Assembly: GCF_023702715.1 (NCBI RefSeq)
Contig: NZ_CP098480.1
Span: forward strand, 2,604,001 to 2,668,000
Length of the DNA: 64,000 bases
From: Acinetobacter sp. C32I
GTDB taxonomy: Bacteria > Pseudomonadota > Gammaproteobacteria > Pseudomonadales > Moraxellaceae
Direction of reading: 5' to 3'
Below, piece by piece: positions 20,186 to 29,154 of the stretch (its first letter is position 1; each line of letters opens with the position of its first letter). The notes beneath the pieces were generated by a model. That model made no database searches, was not told where the DNA came from, and worked only from the letters and a program-made list of their open reading frames with translations. A program made the position numbers and the translations under genes.

Positions 20186-20662
20186 ATGATGAGCACAACA
20201 ACGACAAATATCAACTATCAACCAAAAACCTCTCTTATTATTACCCCCCTTATTCCGATTAGTCTGCTGATCCTATTTTCGTTATTTACAGGAAAATTCG
20301 GACTTGATCTTCTTTATATTGTGGGTCTATTTACTGGTATTTACTACATACTTTTATTCCCATTATTGCTTCGGATTTGCCAAATACTGATTGCCAAAAA
20401 TTGTTTTATCTTTCCAGTGATGTGGTTCGGCGCACATGTATCGTTTAGCCTAATTTATTTCTTTCTTGCAATCTTTGAAAATATTTCCCATAACCAACCA
20501 ATATTCGAATACGTTTTTTCCACTGTTGGACGTACATTTGCATCGACCTCTACACTGACAATCAGTTTTATTCTTAGCCTGATTTTTTGGTCTTTCGCCT
20601 CATTCCAACCAAAATTAAAAGCCAAACGTGCCAGAGAATCTCAAACAAATACGCTCCAATAA
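20186..20662 (+). CDS. Small integral membrane protein, unknown function
   Basis: A 158-residue protein with about four hydrophobic segments (LIPISLLILFSLF, LLYIVGLFTGIYYILLFPLLL, VMWFGAHVSFSLIYFFLAIF, STLTISFILSLIFWSF) and a basic, soluble C-terminus. I recognise no family. The start MMS has two adjacent ATG codons and no clear Shine-Dalgarno. It is divergent from the Sel1 gene and sits upstream of glyQ, but is separated from it by about 90 nt. Confidence 0.6.
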   Translation: MMSTTTTNINYQPKTSLIITPLIPISLLILFSLFTGKFGLDLLYIVGLFTGIYYILLFPLLLRICQILIAKNCFIFPVMWFGAHVSFSLIYFFLAIFENISHNQPIFEYVFSTVGRTFASTSTLTISFILSLIFWSFASFQPKLKAKRARESQTNTLQ

Positions 20663-20753
20663 TTTTTTACAGGTATAGGAACAAGCCTTTGCCACTCCTC
20701 CCCAAAATCCTTATACTTAACCACAATTTTTGTTTGATTCCAGTGGATGCACC

Positions 20754-21743
20754 ATGAGTCGTGCTATATCGCATATTGATACATTTCAGGGCTTAATTCT
20801 TGCCCTACAAAACTATTGGGCGGAGCAAGGCTGCGTCGTATTACAACCATATGATATGGAAATGGGTGCAGGTACTTTCCACACTGCGACCTTCTTACGT
20901 GCATTGGGGCCAGAAACTTGGAACGCGGCTTATGTTCAACCATCACGCCGTCCGAAAGACGGTCGTTATGGTGAAAACCCGAACCGTTTACAACACTACT
21001 ATCAGTTCCAAGTGGTACTTAAACCAAATCCAGACAATATCCAGCAGCTTTATCTCGATTCATTAAAAGCAATCGGGATTGATACCCTAACTCACGACAT
21101 TCGTTTCGTAGAAGACAACTGGGAATCTCCAACCCTTGGTGCATGGGGCTTAGGTTGGGAAGTTTGGTTAAATGGCATGGAAGTGACTCAGTTCACTTAC
21201 TTCCAGCAAGTCGGTGGTATTGAATGTTACCCAGTCACAGGTGAAATCACTTACGGCTTAGAACGTCTGGCGATGTACCTTCAAGGTGTAGACTCAGTTT
21301 ACGATCTGGTTTGGACCAAAGGTCAATTCGGTACAGTAACTTACGGTGATGTATTCCATCAAAACGAAGTTGAGCAATCAACCTATAACTTCGAATATGC
21401 ACCAGTCGATAAAATGTTTGAATTATTCGACTTCTATGAAGCCGAAGCATCTCGTTTAATAGAAGCTGAATTGCCACTTCCAGCCTACGAACAAGTGATC
21501 AAAGCATCACATTGCTTTAACTTGCTTGATGCACGTGGTGCGATTTCTGTGACTGAACGTCAACGTTATATTTTACGTGTCCGTACTTTGGCGCGTTCAA
21601 TTGCACAAAGTTATGTGGCGGCCCGCGCGAAACTTGGTTTCCCAATGGCAGAACCACATTTGCGTGATGAAGTATTGGCTCAACTTAAAGCACAGGTTGA
21701 AGCAGAAGCAGCCCAAGCTGAAAAAGCGAAGGAGAATAAATAA
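20754..21743 (+). CDS. glyQ: Glycyl-tRNA synthetase alpha subunit
   Basis: The alpha subunit of the bacterial alpha2-beta2 glycyl-tRNA synthetase, holding the class II catalytic core that activates glycine. It is recognised by [54 protein letters not shown] and QYYQF-like segments. The open frame extends to a TTG at 20730, but the ATG at 20754 gives [13 protein letters not shown], the normal start and a 329-residue product. The stop TAA shares its last A with the glyS start codon. Confidence 0.96.
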   Translation: MSRAISHIDTFQGLILALQNYWAEQGCVVLQPYDMEMGAGTFHTATFLRALGPETWNAAYVQPSRRPKDGRYGENPNRLQHYYQFQVVLKPNPDNIQQLYLDSLKAIGIDTLTHDIRFVEDNWESPTLGAWGLGWEVWLNGMEVTQFTYFQQVGGIECYPVTGEITYGLERLAMYLQGVDSVYDLVWTKGQFGTVTYGDVFHQNEVEQSTYNFEYAPVDKMFELFDFYEAEASRLIEAELPLPAYEQVIKASHCFNLLDARGAISVTERQRYILRVRTLARSIAQSYVAARAKLGFPMAEPHLRDEVLAQLKAQVEAEAAQAEKAKENK

Positions 21744-23812
21744 TGACAAAGCATACTGTTTTATTCGAACTTGGCTGTGAAGAACTTCCACCAAAAAGCT
21801 TAAAAACATTGCGTGATGCACTCAAAGCAGAAACCGAAAAAGGCCTAAAAGATGCAGGCTTAAACTTCGCTGCGATCGAAGCCTATGCTGCACCACGCCG
21901 TTTAGCATTGAAAATTGTTGATATTGATGCTGCTCAAGCGGACACACAAAAACGTTTTGATGGCCCTGCTGTACAAGCGGCTTATGATGCTGAAGGCAAA
22001 CCGACCAAAGCACTTGAAGGCTTTATGCGCGGTCAAGGCATCACGGTTGACCAACTTTCGACGTTCCAAGCAGGTAAAGTTGAAAAAGTTTGCTTCTTGA
22101 AAGATGTCAAAGGTCAAAGTCTTGACGTTTTACTGCCACAAATTTTACAAACTGCATTGGATAACTTGCCAATCGCAAAACGTATGCGTTCAGCGGCAAG
22201 CCGTACTGAATTCGTACGTCCAGTAAAATGGGTGGTATTGCTGAAAGATGATCAAGTGGTTGAAGCAACCATTCAAGATCATAAAGCAGGTAACGTGACC
22301 TATGGTCATCGTTTCCATGCACCTGAAGCCGTGACTTTGGCGCATGCAAATGACTACTTGGCAACTTTAGAACAAGCATATGTAGTTGCGAATTTCGAAA
22401 AGCGTCAAGCGACCATTCAAGCACAAGTCAAAACATTGGCAGATGAAGTCAATGCGACTGCAATTGTGCCAGCAGACTTGCTTGATGAAGTCACTAGCTT
22501 GGTTGAATGGCCTGTCGCTTTACGTGCAACCTTTGAAGAGCGTTATTTGGCTGTTCCTCAAGAAGCGTTGATTACCACCATGCAGGATAACCAGAAGTAT
22601 TTCTGCTTAATCAATGCAGAAGGTAAATTGCAGCCTTACTTCATTACCATTTCAAATATTGAGTCGAAAGATCCGATTCAAATTATTGAAGGGAATGAGA
22701 AAGTTGTACGCCCACGTTTGTCTGATGCGGAATTCTTCTTCTTACAAGACCAAAAGCAACCGCTTGCGTCGCGTAAAGAAAAATTAGCCAACATGGTATT
22801 CCAAGCGCAATTGGGCACACTTTGGGATAAATCAGAACGTATTGCTAAATTAGCTGTGGCATTGTCTCCAATTACGGGGGCAAATGTTGCTGATGCTGAG
22901 AAAGCTGCGTTACTTGCGAAATGTGACTTAACCTCTGAACTTGTGGGTGAATTCCCAGAACTTCAAGGGATTGCAGGCACGTACTATGCGCGCCTTGAAG
23001 GTGAAAATAACGAAGTTGCCGAAGCTTTGGGTGAACAGTATTTACCTAAGTTTGCTGGTGATGTATTACCGCAAACCAAGACGGGTACAACGATTGCCCT
23101 TGCGGATCGTTTAGACACATTGGTCGGTATCTTCGGTATTGGTCAAGCACCAACAGGTTCTAAAGACCCATTTGCATTACGTCGTTCTGCAATCGGTATC
23201 TTGCGTTTAATCATCGAAAATGAACTTGATGTGACGATTGAAGAACTAGTTAACTTTGCATTGCAAGGTTATGGCGACATCATTAAAGATCACGATAAAA
23301 CCCGTGCTGATGCAGTGGCATTCCTTGAAGGTCGTTACCGTGCCAAGTATGAAGACCAAGGTGTAGCGGTTGATGTGATTCAAGCGGTTCAAGCACTTGC
23401 ACCAAAATCTCCACTTGATTTTGACAAACGTGTGACTGCGGTCAATCATTTCCGTACCTTACCAGAAGCGGCTGCATTGGCTGCGGCAAATAAACGTGTT
23501 GCCAATATTCTTGCTAAAGAAGCGACACCTGAAGGTGCTGTGGTTGAAGCCAATCTGGTTGAAGCAGCTGAGAAAGCACTTTATGCAGAATTGTCTGCCC
23601 TCTCTCCAGTAGTTCAGCCTTTACTTGCTGCGCGTAATTATACCGAAGCATTGTCTAAGCTTGCTGCGCTTCGTGCACCAATCGACGCCTTCTTTGAAGG
23701 TGTAATGGTCATGGCAGATGATGCAGAATTAAAAGCCAACCGTTTACGTTTATTGGCTCAGTTGCGTGATTTATTCACAGCGATTGCAGATGTAAGTGTA
23801 TTACAGGGTTAA
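21743..23812 (+). CDS. glyS: Glycyl-tRNA synthetase beta subunit
   Basis: The 689-residue beta subunit (E. coli 689), needed for tRNA-Gly recognition and aminoacylation. The N-terminal [17 protein letters not shown] and the internal [26 protein letters not shown] and [11 protein letters not shown] blocks are diagnostic. The C-terminal part is the anticodon-binding-like DALR domain. It overlaps glyQ by one base (TAATG), with AAGGAG inside the glyQ end, implying translational coupling and equal subunit output. A clear terminator follows. Confidence 0.97.
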   Translation: MTKHTVLFELGCEELPPKSLKTLRDALKAETEKGLKDAGLNFAAIEAYAAPRRLALKIVDIDAAQADTQKRFDGPAVQAAYDAEGKPTKALEGFMRGQGITVDQLSTFQAGKVEKVCFLKDVKGQSLDVLLPQILQTALDNLPIAKRMRSAASRTEFVRPVKWVVLLKDDQVVEATIQDHKAGNVTYGHRFHAPEAVTLAHANDYLATLEQAYVVANFEKRQATIQAQVKTLADEVNATAIVPADLLDEVTSLVEWPVALRATFEERYLAVPQEALITTMQDNQKYFCLINAEGKLQPYFITISNIESKDPIQIIEGNEKVVRPRLSDAEFFFLQDQKQPLASRKEKLANMVFQAQLGTLWDKSERIAKLAVALSPITGANVADAEKAALLAKCDLTSELVGEFPELQGIAGTYYARLEGENNEVAEALGEQYLPKFAGDVLPQTKTGTTIALADRLDTLVGIFGIGQAPTGSKDPFALRRSAIGILRLIIENELDVTIEELVNFALQGYGDIIKDHDKTRADAVAFLEGRYRAKYEDQGVAVDVIQAVQALAPKSPLDFDKRVTAVNHFRTLPEAAALAAANKRVANILAKEATPEGAVVEANLVEAAEKALYAELSALSPVVQPLLAARNYTEALSKLAALRAPIDAFFEGVMVMADDAELKANRLRLLAQLRDLFTAIADVSVLQG

Positions 23813-23840
23813 GTATTTATAATCCTTGAGCTTTCAAATA

Positions 23841-23870
23841 AACCCCACTATATATTTAGTGGGGTTTATT
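23841..23870 (+). terminator. Intrinsic terminator after glyS
   Basis: The stem AACCCCACTA / TAGTGGGGTT has a short AT loop and is followed by TATTTTAT. Confidence 0.8.
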
Positions 23871-23988
23871 TTATCAGGTAATCATCAGCCAAATTTTAAT
23901 TCAAATTGCCATTCTGTGATTCATCTGAATTATATTACTGATACTTAGCGTTGGCATTCAGCCTCCTCTCGGCTTGAACGATTTGCTA

Positions 23989-24027
23989 GGTGACTGGACA
24001 TTGTACTTGTTAAAGTGCGAGTTAAGA
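23989..24027 (-). mobile_element. Half attC-like site at the cassette-array end
   Basis: On the minus strand, immediately overlapping the stop of the cassette gene at 24022, the sequence TTAACTCGCACTTTAACAAG continues as TACAATGTCC. It aligns closely with the left arm of the complete site at 24417-24540 (AACTTGGCACTCAACAAGGATAATGCCCC). The complementary right arm expected about 100 nt further is absent, so this is a truncated site marking one border of the array. Confidence 0.55.
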
Positions 24028-24408
24028 TTTTTGAAGGAAGTATTTTGCCTTTTGTTGACCACCAACAATTAATTTAAAAATAAGAGAATTACCTTCAAAA
24101 TTAAATGATACAGACAAGTTTTCGTCACTTTCTGTAAACAAAATCTCTTGACGGGAGCTAGCTTCTTCTAAAGCATGAGGCCAACTAAAAGTAAGAATAT
24201 TCGGAAGCCCCATACTTAAATGCAGCTCTAAATTTTTACCTGCCACACCAATTAAACCATATATTTGGCTAAGACTAGAGATTCCTTTGGTATTTATAAC
24301 GAAGTTATATCCATTCTTTCTAAGCTCTAGCTCAAACTCGCCCTCAACCGTTTTATAGATACCAGTCATTTTATTTAGAAAATCTATTATTGGATATCTC
24401 GTTATCAT
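24022..24408 (-). CDS. Cassette-borne hypothetical protein
   Basis: A predicted cytosolic protein of 128 residues with no recognised domain; the sequence (TGIYKTVEGEFELELRKNGYNF...) suggests a beta-rich fold. The frame is open upstream to an ATG at 24477, but the extra 23 residues would be encoded within the attC-like site at 24417-24540. The ATG at 24408, 9 nt after the site's GTTAGGC end, is therefore the likely start. The stop overlaps the half attC at 23989-24027. Gene cassettes typically carry such orphan proteins. Confidence 0.6.
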   Translation of the reverse strand: MITRYPIIDFLNKMTGIYKTVEGEFELELRKNGYNFVINTKGISSLSQIYGLIGVAGKNLELHLSMGLPNILTFSWPHALEEASSRQEILFTESDENLSVSFNFEGNSLIFKLIVGGQQKAKYFLQKS

Positions 24409-24416
24409 TTTCAGAA

Positions 24417-24540
24417 GCCTAACTAAAAAATTAACAGGCAATGGCCCACAACAAAATTGTAATTTCAAGGTTGCCAAAATTATTAAAAAATTGCCCCATA
24501 AGTGGTTGGGGCATTATCCTTGTTGAGTGCCAAGTTGGTG
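24417..24540 (-). mobile_element. attC-like recombination site (cassette boundary 2)
   Basis: A 124-bp imperfect inverted repeat. On the minus strand it begins CACCAAC (24540-24534), 3 nt after the stop of the gene at 24544, and ends GTTAGGC (24423-24417), matching the GTTRRRY core. The arms TCAACAAGGATAATGCCCCAAC and, reverse-complemented, TTAACAGGCAATGGCCCACAAC pair with the small bulges typical of attC. A terminator-like hairpin (TGCCCC / GGGGCA then T6, 24485-24513) lies in the central spacer and would end transcription of the preceding cassette gene. Confidence 0.75.
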
Positions 24541-24543
24541 TGT

Positions 24544-25077
24544 TTACTTCGACACAAGATCACTTCTCAGCAAGATAACAACAATGGCTTTCTGATCTAC
24601 ATCCCAAACGACTAGGTTTTTACCATTATTGTAAAAGCATTTATAATTCATCATGTCGCCATATGCTTGCGTAATTTCCATCTTTTCTGGCTTTCCAAAT
24701 TCTTCTTCAAATTGCTCAAAGTTTTTAATGTAACTATAGTAATCTTTATGTGCGCCATAGATTGAAAACTCACGAATTTTTCCATTTTTTACTACAAAAC
24801 TAATTTTTTCATAAAAATGAAAAACACCACCTTCTTGAACTACATTATTTATTACTTCAGCTTTCGATAACTCATTTTCGTTTTCATCATAATATCGACT
24901 GCCTTCTGCTTTAGACCAAGAAGAGCCTTTCACAATTGGAGCTAATGTAATATCAGTAATCTTTTCGAATGGGAATTCATTTACATCACTTCCATATTTC
25001 ACGCCAGCCAAAGAAAGGTTATCTAACTCAAGTGAGCTACTCTTCAATATTTCAAAATTTTCTAGTATTTCGATCAT
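24544..25077 (-). CDS. Cassette-borne hypothetical protein
   Basis: A 177-residue acidic, presumably cytosolic protein with no signal peptide or membrane segment and no domain I recognise (begins MIEILENFEILKSSS). It fits exactly between two attC-like sites: the start is 11 nt after the GTTGGGC end of the site at 25089-25212, and the stop is 3 nt before the next site. This tight packing is the signature of an integron gene cassette. It has no visible promoter of its own, as usual for cassettes. Confidence 0.7.
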   Translation of the reverse strand: MIEILENFEILKSSSLELDNLSLAGVKYGSDVNEFPFEKITDITLAPIVKGSSWSKAEGSRYYDENENELSKAEVINNVVQEGGVFHFYEKISFVVKNGKIREFSIYGAHKDYYSYIKNFEQFEEEFGKPEKMEITQAYGDMMNYKCFYNNGKNLVVWDVDQKAIVVILLRSDLVSK

Positions 25078-25088
25078 GCTTTACTCAT

Positions 25089-25212
25089 GCCCAACTACCC
25101 GCGTAAGGCGCAAGCACCCATAACAAAATTAAAAACTGAGAGTACATCAGAAGCATAAAAAATAACACAATAATTGGCTGGGTGCTTGTCGCACTTGACG
25201 CAAAAGTTATGC
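25089..25212 (-). mobile_element. attC-like recombination site (cassette boundary 1)
   Basis: A 124-bp inverted repeat, the same length as the next site. On the plus strand it runs from GCCCAAC (25089-25095) to GTTATGC (25206-25212). The arm GCGTAAGGCGCAAGCACCCA and the reverse complement of the other arm, GCGTCAAGTGCGACAAGCACCCA, match almost throughout with extrahelical bases, as in attC hairpins. The minus-strand end GTTGGGC fits GTTRRRY. It starts 1 nt after the stop of the gene at 25214. Confidence 0.8.
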
Positions 25213-25213
25213 A

Positions 25214-25909
25214 CTACCATTCTTTTGGAGGCTGAGCCAACCCCAAGCCACCTTTATGTGTCTCAGTTATATAATTAACAGCACCTGTCGGTAATTGCTG
25301 CAAACACTCCTTAGAGCACGTATGTACTAATAGGGGTAAAACATCTGTAGCCACCTTCAAAGAAATCCATACTTGATTCAATTCGCGATCCGATGTTTCA
25401 CATCGACAAATACTACATTTTGCACGCTCACGATATAAATCAACAGGATTTCCCCTAAGAGAAGGAAATGGTGTTCGAAACTTATAATTACCGTATAACG
25501 CACGCGTGCTAACAGTACTAGCCTTCAAATTTTTACAATACGTAATTTCAAATGGAAACCAATGTAATTTATATGATGTGTATGGTGTAAATTCAGCTAA
25601 TGACTCCATGTCTCCAATTTCTGGCGGTAGCCAAGTGAGATTGCTGCCATAAAGTAACAAATGCTTTACGTTTTTAAGTTTAGAAATTTCAGATGGTAGC
25701 GTCGAAATTTTCTGCCATGCATTAACTCCCAAATCTTTGGCAGGCGCAAAAACTTCGCGCTGATCATTTGCCGCCTCATCAATGAGGCATAAAAGATCAC
25801 GCCACTCAGCAGTAGTGCGGTCTTGGGTATCTGGGTGAACCTTTAACTCTGATCGCCATTTTTTATTTGAATAGCATGGCTCAAAACAGTTGCATATTTC
25901 ACTTGCCAT
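25214..25909 (-). CDS. Cassette-borne leucine-rich-repeat protein
   Basis: A 231-residue protein. The middle contains two to three bacterial leucine-rich repeats (ISTLPSEISKLKNVKHLLLY, SNLTWLPPEIGDMESLAEF, then WFPFEITYCKNLKAS), a module for protein binding. Cysteine pairs occur at the N-terminus (CNCFEPC) and after the repeats (CSICRCETSDRE) and could bind a metal. No signal peptide is seen. It is the first gene of the cassette array in its own direction. The start ATG lies 7 nt after a GTTAAGGC sequence and 24 nt after a GTTATGC half-site, and the stop directly abuts an attC-like site. Biological role unknown. Confidence 0.7.
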   Translation of the reverse strand: MASEICNCFEPCYSNKKWRSELKVHPDTQDRTTAEWRDLLCLIDEAANDQREVFAPAKDLGVNAWQKISTLPSEISKLKNVKHLLLYGSNLTWLPPEIGDMESLAEFTPYTSYKLHWFPFEITYCKNLKASTVSTRALYGNYKFRTPFPSLRGNPVDLYRERAKCSICRCETSDRELNQVWISLKVATDVLPLLVHTCSKECLQQLPTGAVNYITETHKGGLGLAQPPKEW

Positions 25910-26274
25910 AAAAAAGCCTTAACTCTCGCCATGCATAACTACGCTTATGCGGCAGAAGTGACACATAATATCCCAACCTCGGCTTCATAACATACCTATT
26001 GTGATGAAAAATAGAACGGGGAAATATTGATTTTGCTGAATTAAAACTATCATGGGGAAAACAAGGCGTCAACGATCATAAAATGTCAGATTAATATCCC
26101 AATCTTCTTGATTTGATGAAGCAGCGAATACGCTACAAACATATGTACTATCGAACTGAACAGACATAATTTTTACGTACCGTATCAATTTCATCTCATC
26201 CCCACTCTTTTCTTCAATCCAACGATAAGATATAAAATCTCGATTGCGACACTATCGCGGAAAGGACAGACAAG
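25910..26274. other. Intergenic region of 365 nt at the array border
   Basis: The left end carries the half attC-like site. The rest has no integrase, transposase or RNA gene that I can see. A 28-codon open stretch ending near 26098 looks coding-like but has no start or recognisable match. AAAGGAC precedes the ATG at 26275. Confidence 0.4.
25916..25960 (-). mobile_element. Half attC-like site upstream of the first cassette gene
   Basis: On the plus strand, GCATAACTACGCTTATGCGG (starting 25933) resembles the arm of the site at 25089 (GCCCAACTACCCGCGTAAGG). On the minus strand it ends in GTTATGC, with a second GTTAAGGC at 25923-25916. No complementary arm is found up to 26274, so the site appears truncated. 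Confidence 0.45.
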
Positions 26275-26697
26275 ATGATGAATAAAGTACAACTATTATG
26301 TGTTACGACTGCACTGATTGCATCGTCTTCGCTCTGGGCAGCGGACACAACTAGCACCACAAACAATGCTTCTAATGCTGTGCCTGAAAAAGCCATGCCC
26401 TATGGTGACAATCCAAGCCTAGGTCGTATCTTGTTATATAAAACAGGTAAAGGCATGCAGAATTTGGGCGACTCAATCCAAGGTGCATCTGATAACACCT
26501 CACAAAAGATCAGTGAAAGATGGCAAGACACCAAGAAATATACAGAAGAACAATCTGAAGTTGTTCAAGCACAAACTGAAAAAGCCAAACAATACACAGC
26601 CAAGAAATGGCAAGACACCAAAGATGCTGTGGTGGGTACCAATGAAGGCAATGTCCCGATCGAACGAGCTGAACTGAGTCAGTCTTCAAAAAATTAA
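26275..26697 (+). CDS. Exported alpha-helical protein, unknown function
   Basis: A 140-residue protein with a cleavable signal peptide ending ...SSSLWA. The mature part is hydrophilic and helix-prone, with a repeated KWQDTKD/RWQDTKK unit (SERWQDTKKYTEEQ and AKKWQDTKDAVVG) about 35 residues apart. It is probably periplasmic. No family is recognised; the pattern is loosely like YtxH/LEA-type stress proteins, which is only an impression. It has a good Shine-Dalgarno (AAAGGAC) and its own terminator. Confidence 0.65.
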   Translation: MMNKVQLLCVTTALIASSSLWAADTTSTTNNASNAVPEKAMPYGDNPSLGRILLYKTGKGMQNLGDSIQGASDNTSQKISERWQDTKKYTEEQSEVVQAQTEKAKQYTAKKWQDTKDAVVGTNEGNVPIERAELSQSSKN

Positions 26698-26701
26698 ACC
26701 C

Positions 26702-26729
26702 AAAAACCTCTACACCGTAGAGGTTTTTT
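26702..26729 (+). terminator. Intrinsic terminator
   Basis: The stem AAAAACCTCTAC / GTAGAGGTTTTT has a 3-nt loop and a T-run. Confidence 0.9.
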
Positions 26730-26906
26730 ATTTCTTCAAAACATCTAGCCTGATCATCTGAAATATCATTTTCTAAAGACTGCGCTGTTATAGTGATTTG
26801 AAAAATAGACTTTAAATTTACAGTGTCCGCTCAAAACATTCATTGAACTTCACCGATTTTGCCGACAGACTAAATCGCATAAATTCATCGGACTGGAATT
26901 TTGCAC

Positions 26907-27317
26907 ATGACGCAACGCACTTTCAAAATAATTTTTCTTTCCTGTATCAGTACAATCAGTTTTACTGCTTGCTCAGCGCTCTCAACACAGAACAATGGCA
27001 CACAAACATTACAGCAAGTGAAGAATATTGGGGCCACACCATCCACAGAAGGGAATATTGCAAAACTAAGCAAACAAGAGCAACACTGCAACATCGAATT
27101 TACGGGATATTTTGATGGCGGTCAGGCGGTTGAACATTGGCGCTTTAACCAAAATGGTTTAATTTCAGCAAGCTCGACCACTCAACACTATCAAGATAAA
27201 ACGCTTGCTCAACCAACAACCGCAACCGCCTTTGATGTGCAAGATGCAACTGTTCAAGCCAATTTTCACAAACTACAAAGTAACTTTAGTGCGGATAAGC
27301 TAGCACAGTGTCATTAA
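26907..27317 (+). CDS. Small putative lipoprotein
   Basis: A 136-residue protein with signal MTQRTFKIIFLSCISTISFTAC; the FTAC lipobox gives lipidation at that cysteine. The mature part has two further cysteines (EQHCNIEF and the C-terminal AQCH) that could form a disulfide, and a GYFDGGQAVEHWRFNQNG segment. I do not recognise the family. The open frame begins at a TTG (26901), but the ATG at 26907 is the better start. Confidence 0.6.
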   Translation: MTQRTFKIIFLSCISTISFTACSALSTQNNGTQTLQQVKNIGATPSTEGNIAKLSKQEQHCNIEFTGYFDGGQAVEHWRFNQNGLISASSTTQHYQDKTLAQPTTATAFDVQDATVQANFHKLQSNFSADKLAQCH

Positions 27318-27323
27318 ACACAT

Positions 27324-27360
27324 AAAAAAACTCGTTGCATCTATCGCTAGCTGCAACGAG
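27324..27360 (-). terminator. Intrinsic terminator of the protease gene
   Basis: The 9-bp stem CTCGTTGCA / TGCAACGAG is followed on the minus strand by seven T residues. It serves the minus-strand gene ending at 27411. Confidence 0.85.
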
Positions 27361-27410
27361 TCATGGCTTTTAAACTATTTTTGGATCGATCTTTAAACTA
27401 TAAAATCATC

Positions 27411-28766
27411 TTAATTCGAACTGAGTCCGCTGGTTGCAGCCAGTAAATCAATACGTGGGAATACCAAACCAGTTCGCGTATCAGTAATCGGTTTACCTGT
27501 CACTCTTAAACGATTTACGGTTTGGTCAATGCTCTCTGATGGTGTCACGCCATTGGCACGTAATAACGCAATTGCCCCTGCTACATGGGGTGCTGCTTGT
27601 GAAGTTCCACCTTGAGTTTCACCACCTGCAGTAATCATTGCCCCTGGCGCCAATAGAGTCAGCAAGGAGCCACCATTACTAAAGCAAGTCACTTTATCCG
27701 CCGCTGTAGTTGGATCAGAGCATTTCAATGGATTGCCCCAAGACACGCCACCAATATTGCTGTCATACACCGCGCCTACTCGTACTGCACCTTTCACACA
27801 GGCTGGTGAAGAAATCCCATCAGCAAATGCATCGTTGCCCGAAGCCACCACAGGCACAACACCTGCTGCACGTGCGTTGGCAAATGCCGTACTGTAACTG
27901 CTATTGTTACATTCCGAGGTGTATTTCACTCCAGGCACACCTAAGCTTAGATTAATCGCTTTAATGTTATAAGTTGGTGCATTATTTACCGCCCAGTTAA
28001 TCCCCGCCAGAATGTCGCTGTCATAGGCTGTACTTGCCCATTGCCCTTGTGATCGGACTTTTCTAAACGCATCAATCCCAATAATTTTGGTTTTAGACGC
28101 AACTTTGGCAACAATCCCAGACACATTACTGCCATGCCCATCATCATCCAGAGTATTGTCATCTGGTGCACTATCAAAAGCATAAACCACGCGACAAGTT
28201 GAAGCTGGGGTATTGACTGCGGTACAACCAAAGTCAGCATGTTTATAATTCACCCCAGTATCAATCACCACCACACTCGAGCCTTCTCCAGTAAAACCAT
28301 TTGTAACCGCTTGCGGTTGGTTAATTAAAGGAAGACTTTCCATGGTGGTGGTTACATTTTTACGGTTTGGATAAACACCTTTCACCGTCGGATCATTTAA
28401 CACTTGCGCTAAGGTTTCACGGTTTTGAATCCGATATAAGCCTAAAGGTAAGCCATTGAACTCACGCAAGGTCTGAAAACCTGCGGCTTTGCTGAATTTA
28501 CTTTTGAACTGATTTTTACCATCTGCAATCAGGCTACGTTTTTCTCGCCCTAAAGTGGTGCTCGTTGCACTGCTATCATATTCAATCAGTAAATCATTTG
28601 AGTCATTGTCGACTAAGGCATCAATATTAATTTTGCCATTCGACACTTTATTTAATGCTGCGGTGCTGAGTCGTTGTTTGAGTTGGACAGCATCGAGTGC
28701 TGCAGCAGAGGTTGTGGTGGTATAAAAAGCACACAAGCTTAAAAGTAGTAAGGTTTTATTGTTCAC
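27411..28766 (-). CDS. Secreted subtilisin-like serine protease (S8)
   Basis: A 451-residue exported peptidase: signal peptide (residues 1 to about 22), an inhibitor-I9-like propeptide (about 55-140, ending VKGVYPNRKNVTT), then a complete S8 catalytic domain. The catalytic triad is seen as D169 in VVVIDTGVNYKHADFG, H211 in DDDGHGSNVSG and S389 in GGTSQAAPHVAGA. The oxyanion asparagine is N311 in VVASGNDAF. Cysteines in the catalytic domain suggest disulfides. It ends soon after the domain, with no autotransporter or C-terminal sorting segment, so export beyond the periplasm would need type II secretion. Its upstream neighbour on the same strand, 76 nt away, is a small acidic membrane protein. 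Confidence 0.9.
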   Translation of the reverse strand: MNNKTLLLLSLCAFYTTTTSAAALDAVQLKQRLSTAALNKVSNGKINIDALVDNDSNDLLIEYDSSATSTTLGREKRSLIADGKNQFKSKFSKAAGFQTLREFNGLPLGLYRIQNRETLAQVLNDPTVKGVYPNRKNVTTTMESLPLINQPQAVTNGFTGEGSSVVVIDTGVNYKHADFGCTAVNTPASTCRVVYAFDSAPDDNTLDDDGHGSNVSGIVAKVASKTKIIGIDAFRKVRSQGQWASTAYDSDILAGINWAVNNAPTYNIKAINLSLGVPGVKYTSECNNSSYSTAFANARAAGVVPVVASGNDAFADGISSPACVKGAVRVGAVYDSNIGGVSWGNPLKCSDPTTAADKVTCFSNGGSLLTLLAPGAMITAGGETQGGTSQAAPHVAGAIALLRANGVTPSESIDQTVNRLRVTGKPITDTRTGLVFPRIDLLAATSGLSSN

Positions 28767-28842
28767 TATTGATCTCCATCGTTCTTGGATAAAGAACGGT
28801 TCTTAATATCTGTTTTTCTTGGATAAAAGAAGCCCAGACGAT

Positions 28843-29154
28843 TTAAAGTTTTTTAATTTCATTGGCTGGATCAGTGTCAGGATCAATCGGTTGTATCGAA
28901 GGATCACTTTTGGTGTCATAAAATTGGGTATCTTTTTGAGTTGTCTCCAATTTATTCAACATAGTTGAGGTGGTATGTTCAACGGTCTTGGTTTCCTCCT
29001 TAGGTAAAAGGGTTGACAGCCCTGCTGAAGGCTCAGAGGTCATTTGATAAATCGCGGTTTCATCGCTTGAAGCGGCGGGCTCTGCTGGTTCAAAATAAAA
29101 AACCACCACACCCAGTGCAATCAGTACAAGTAGAAATGCTGCAATCTGTTTCAT
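28843..29154 (-). CDS. Small membrane-anchored acidic protein
   Basis: A 103-residue protein with one N-terminal hydrophobic segment (MKQIAAFLLVLIALGVVVFYF) and an acidic, Thr/Pro-rich tail that looks unstructured (DPSIQPIDPDTDPANEIKKL). There is no lipobox. It is the first gene of a likely two-gene unit with the S8 protease 76 nt downstream, so it could be a helper or inhibitor of that protease; this is inference from position only. Confidence 0.55.
   Translation of the reverse strand: MKQIAAFLLVLIALGVVVFYFEPAEPAASSDETAIYQMTSEPSAGLSTLLPKEETKTVEHTTSTMLNKLETTQKDTQFYDTKSDPSIQPIDPDTDPANEIKKL

Noticed and set aside
23905..25960. An integron integrase belonging to the cassette array
   Set aside because: Neither strand around the array encodes a tyrosine recombinase; flanking genes are glyS and a small exported protein.
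26028..26098. 28-codon open stretch as a transposase remnant
   Set aside because: It has no start codon, no recognisable family and is bounded by stops; too short to support.
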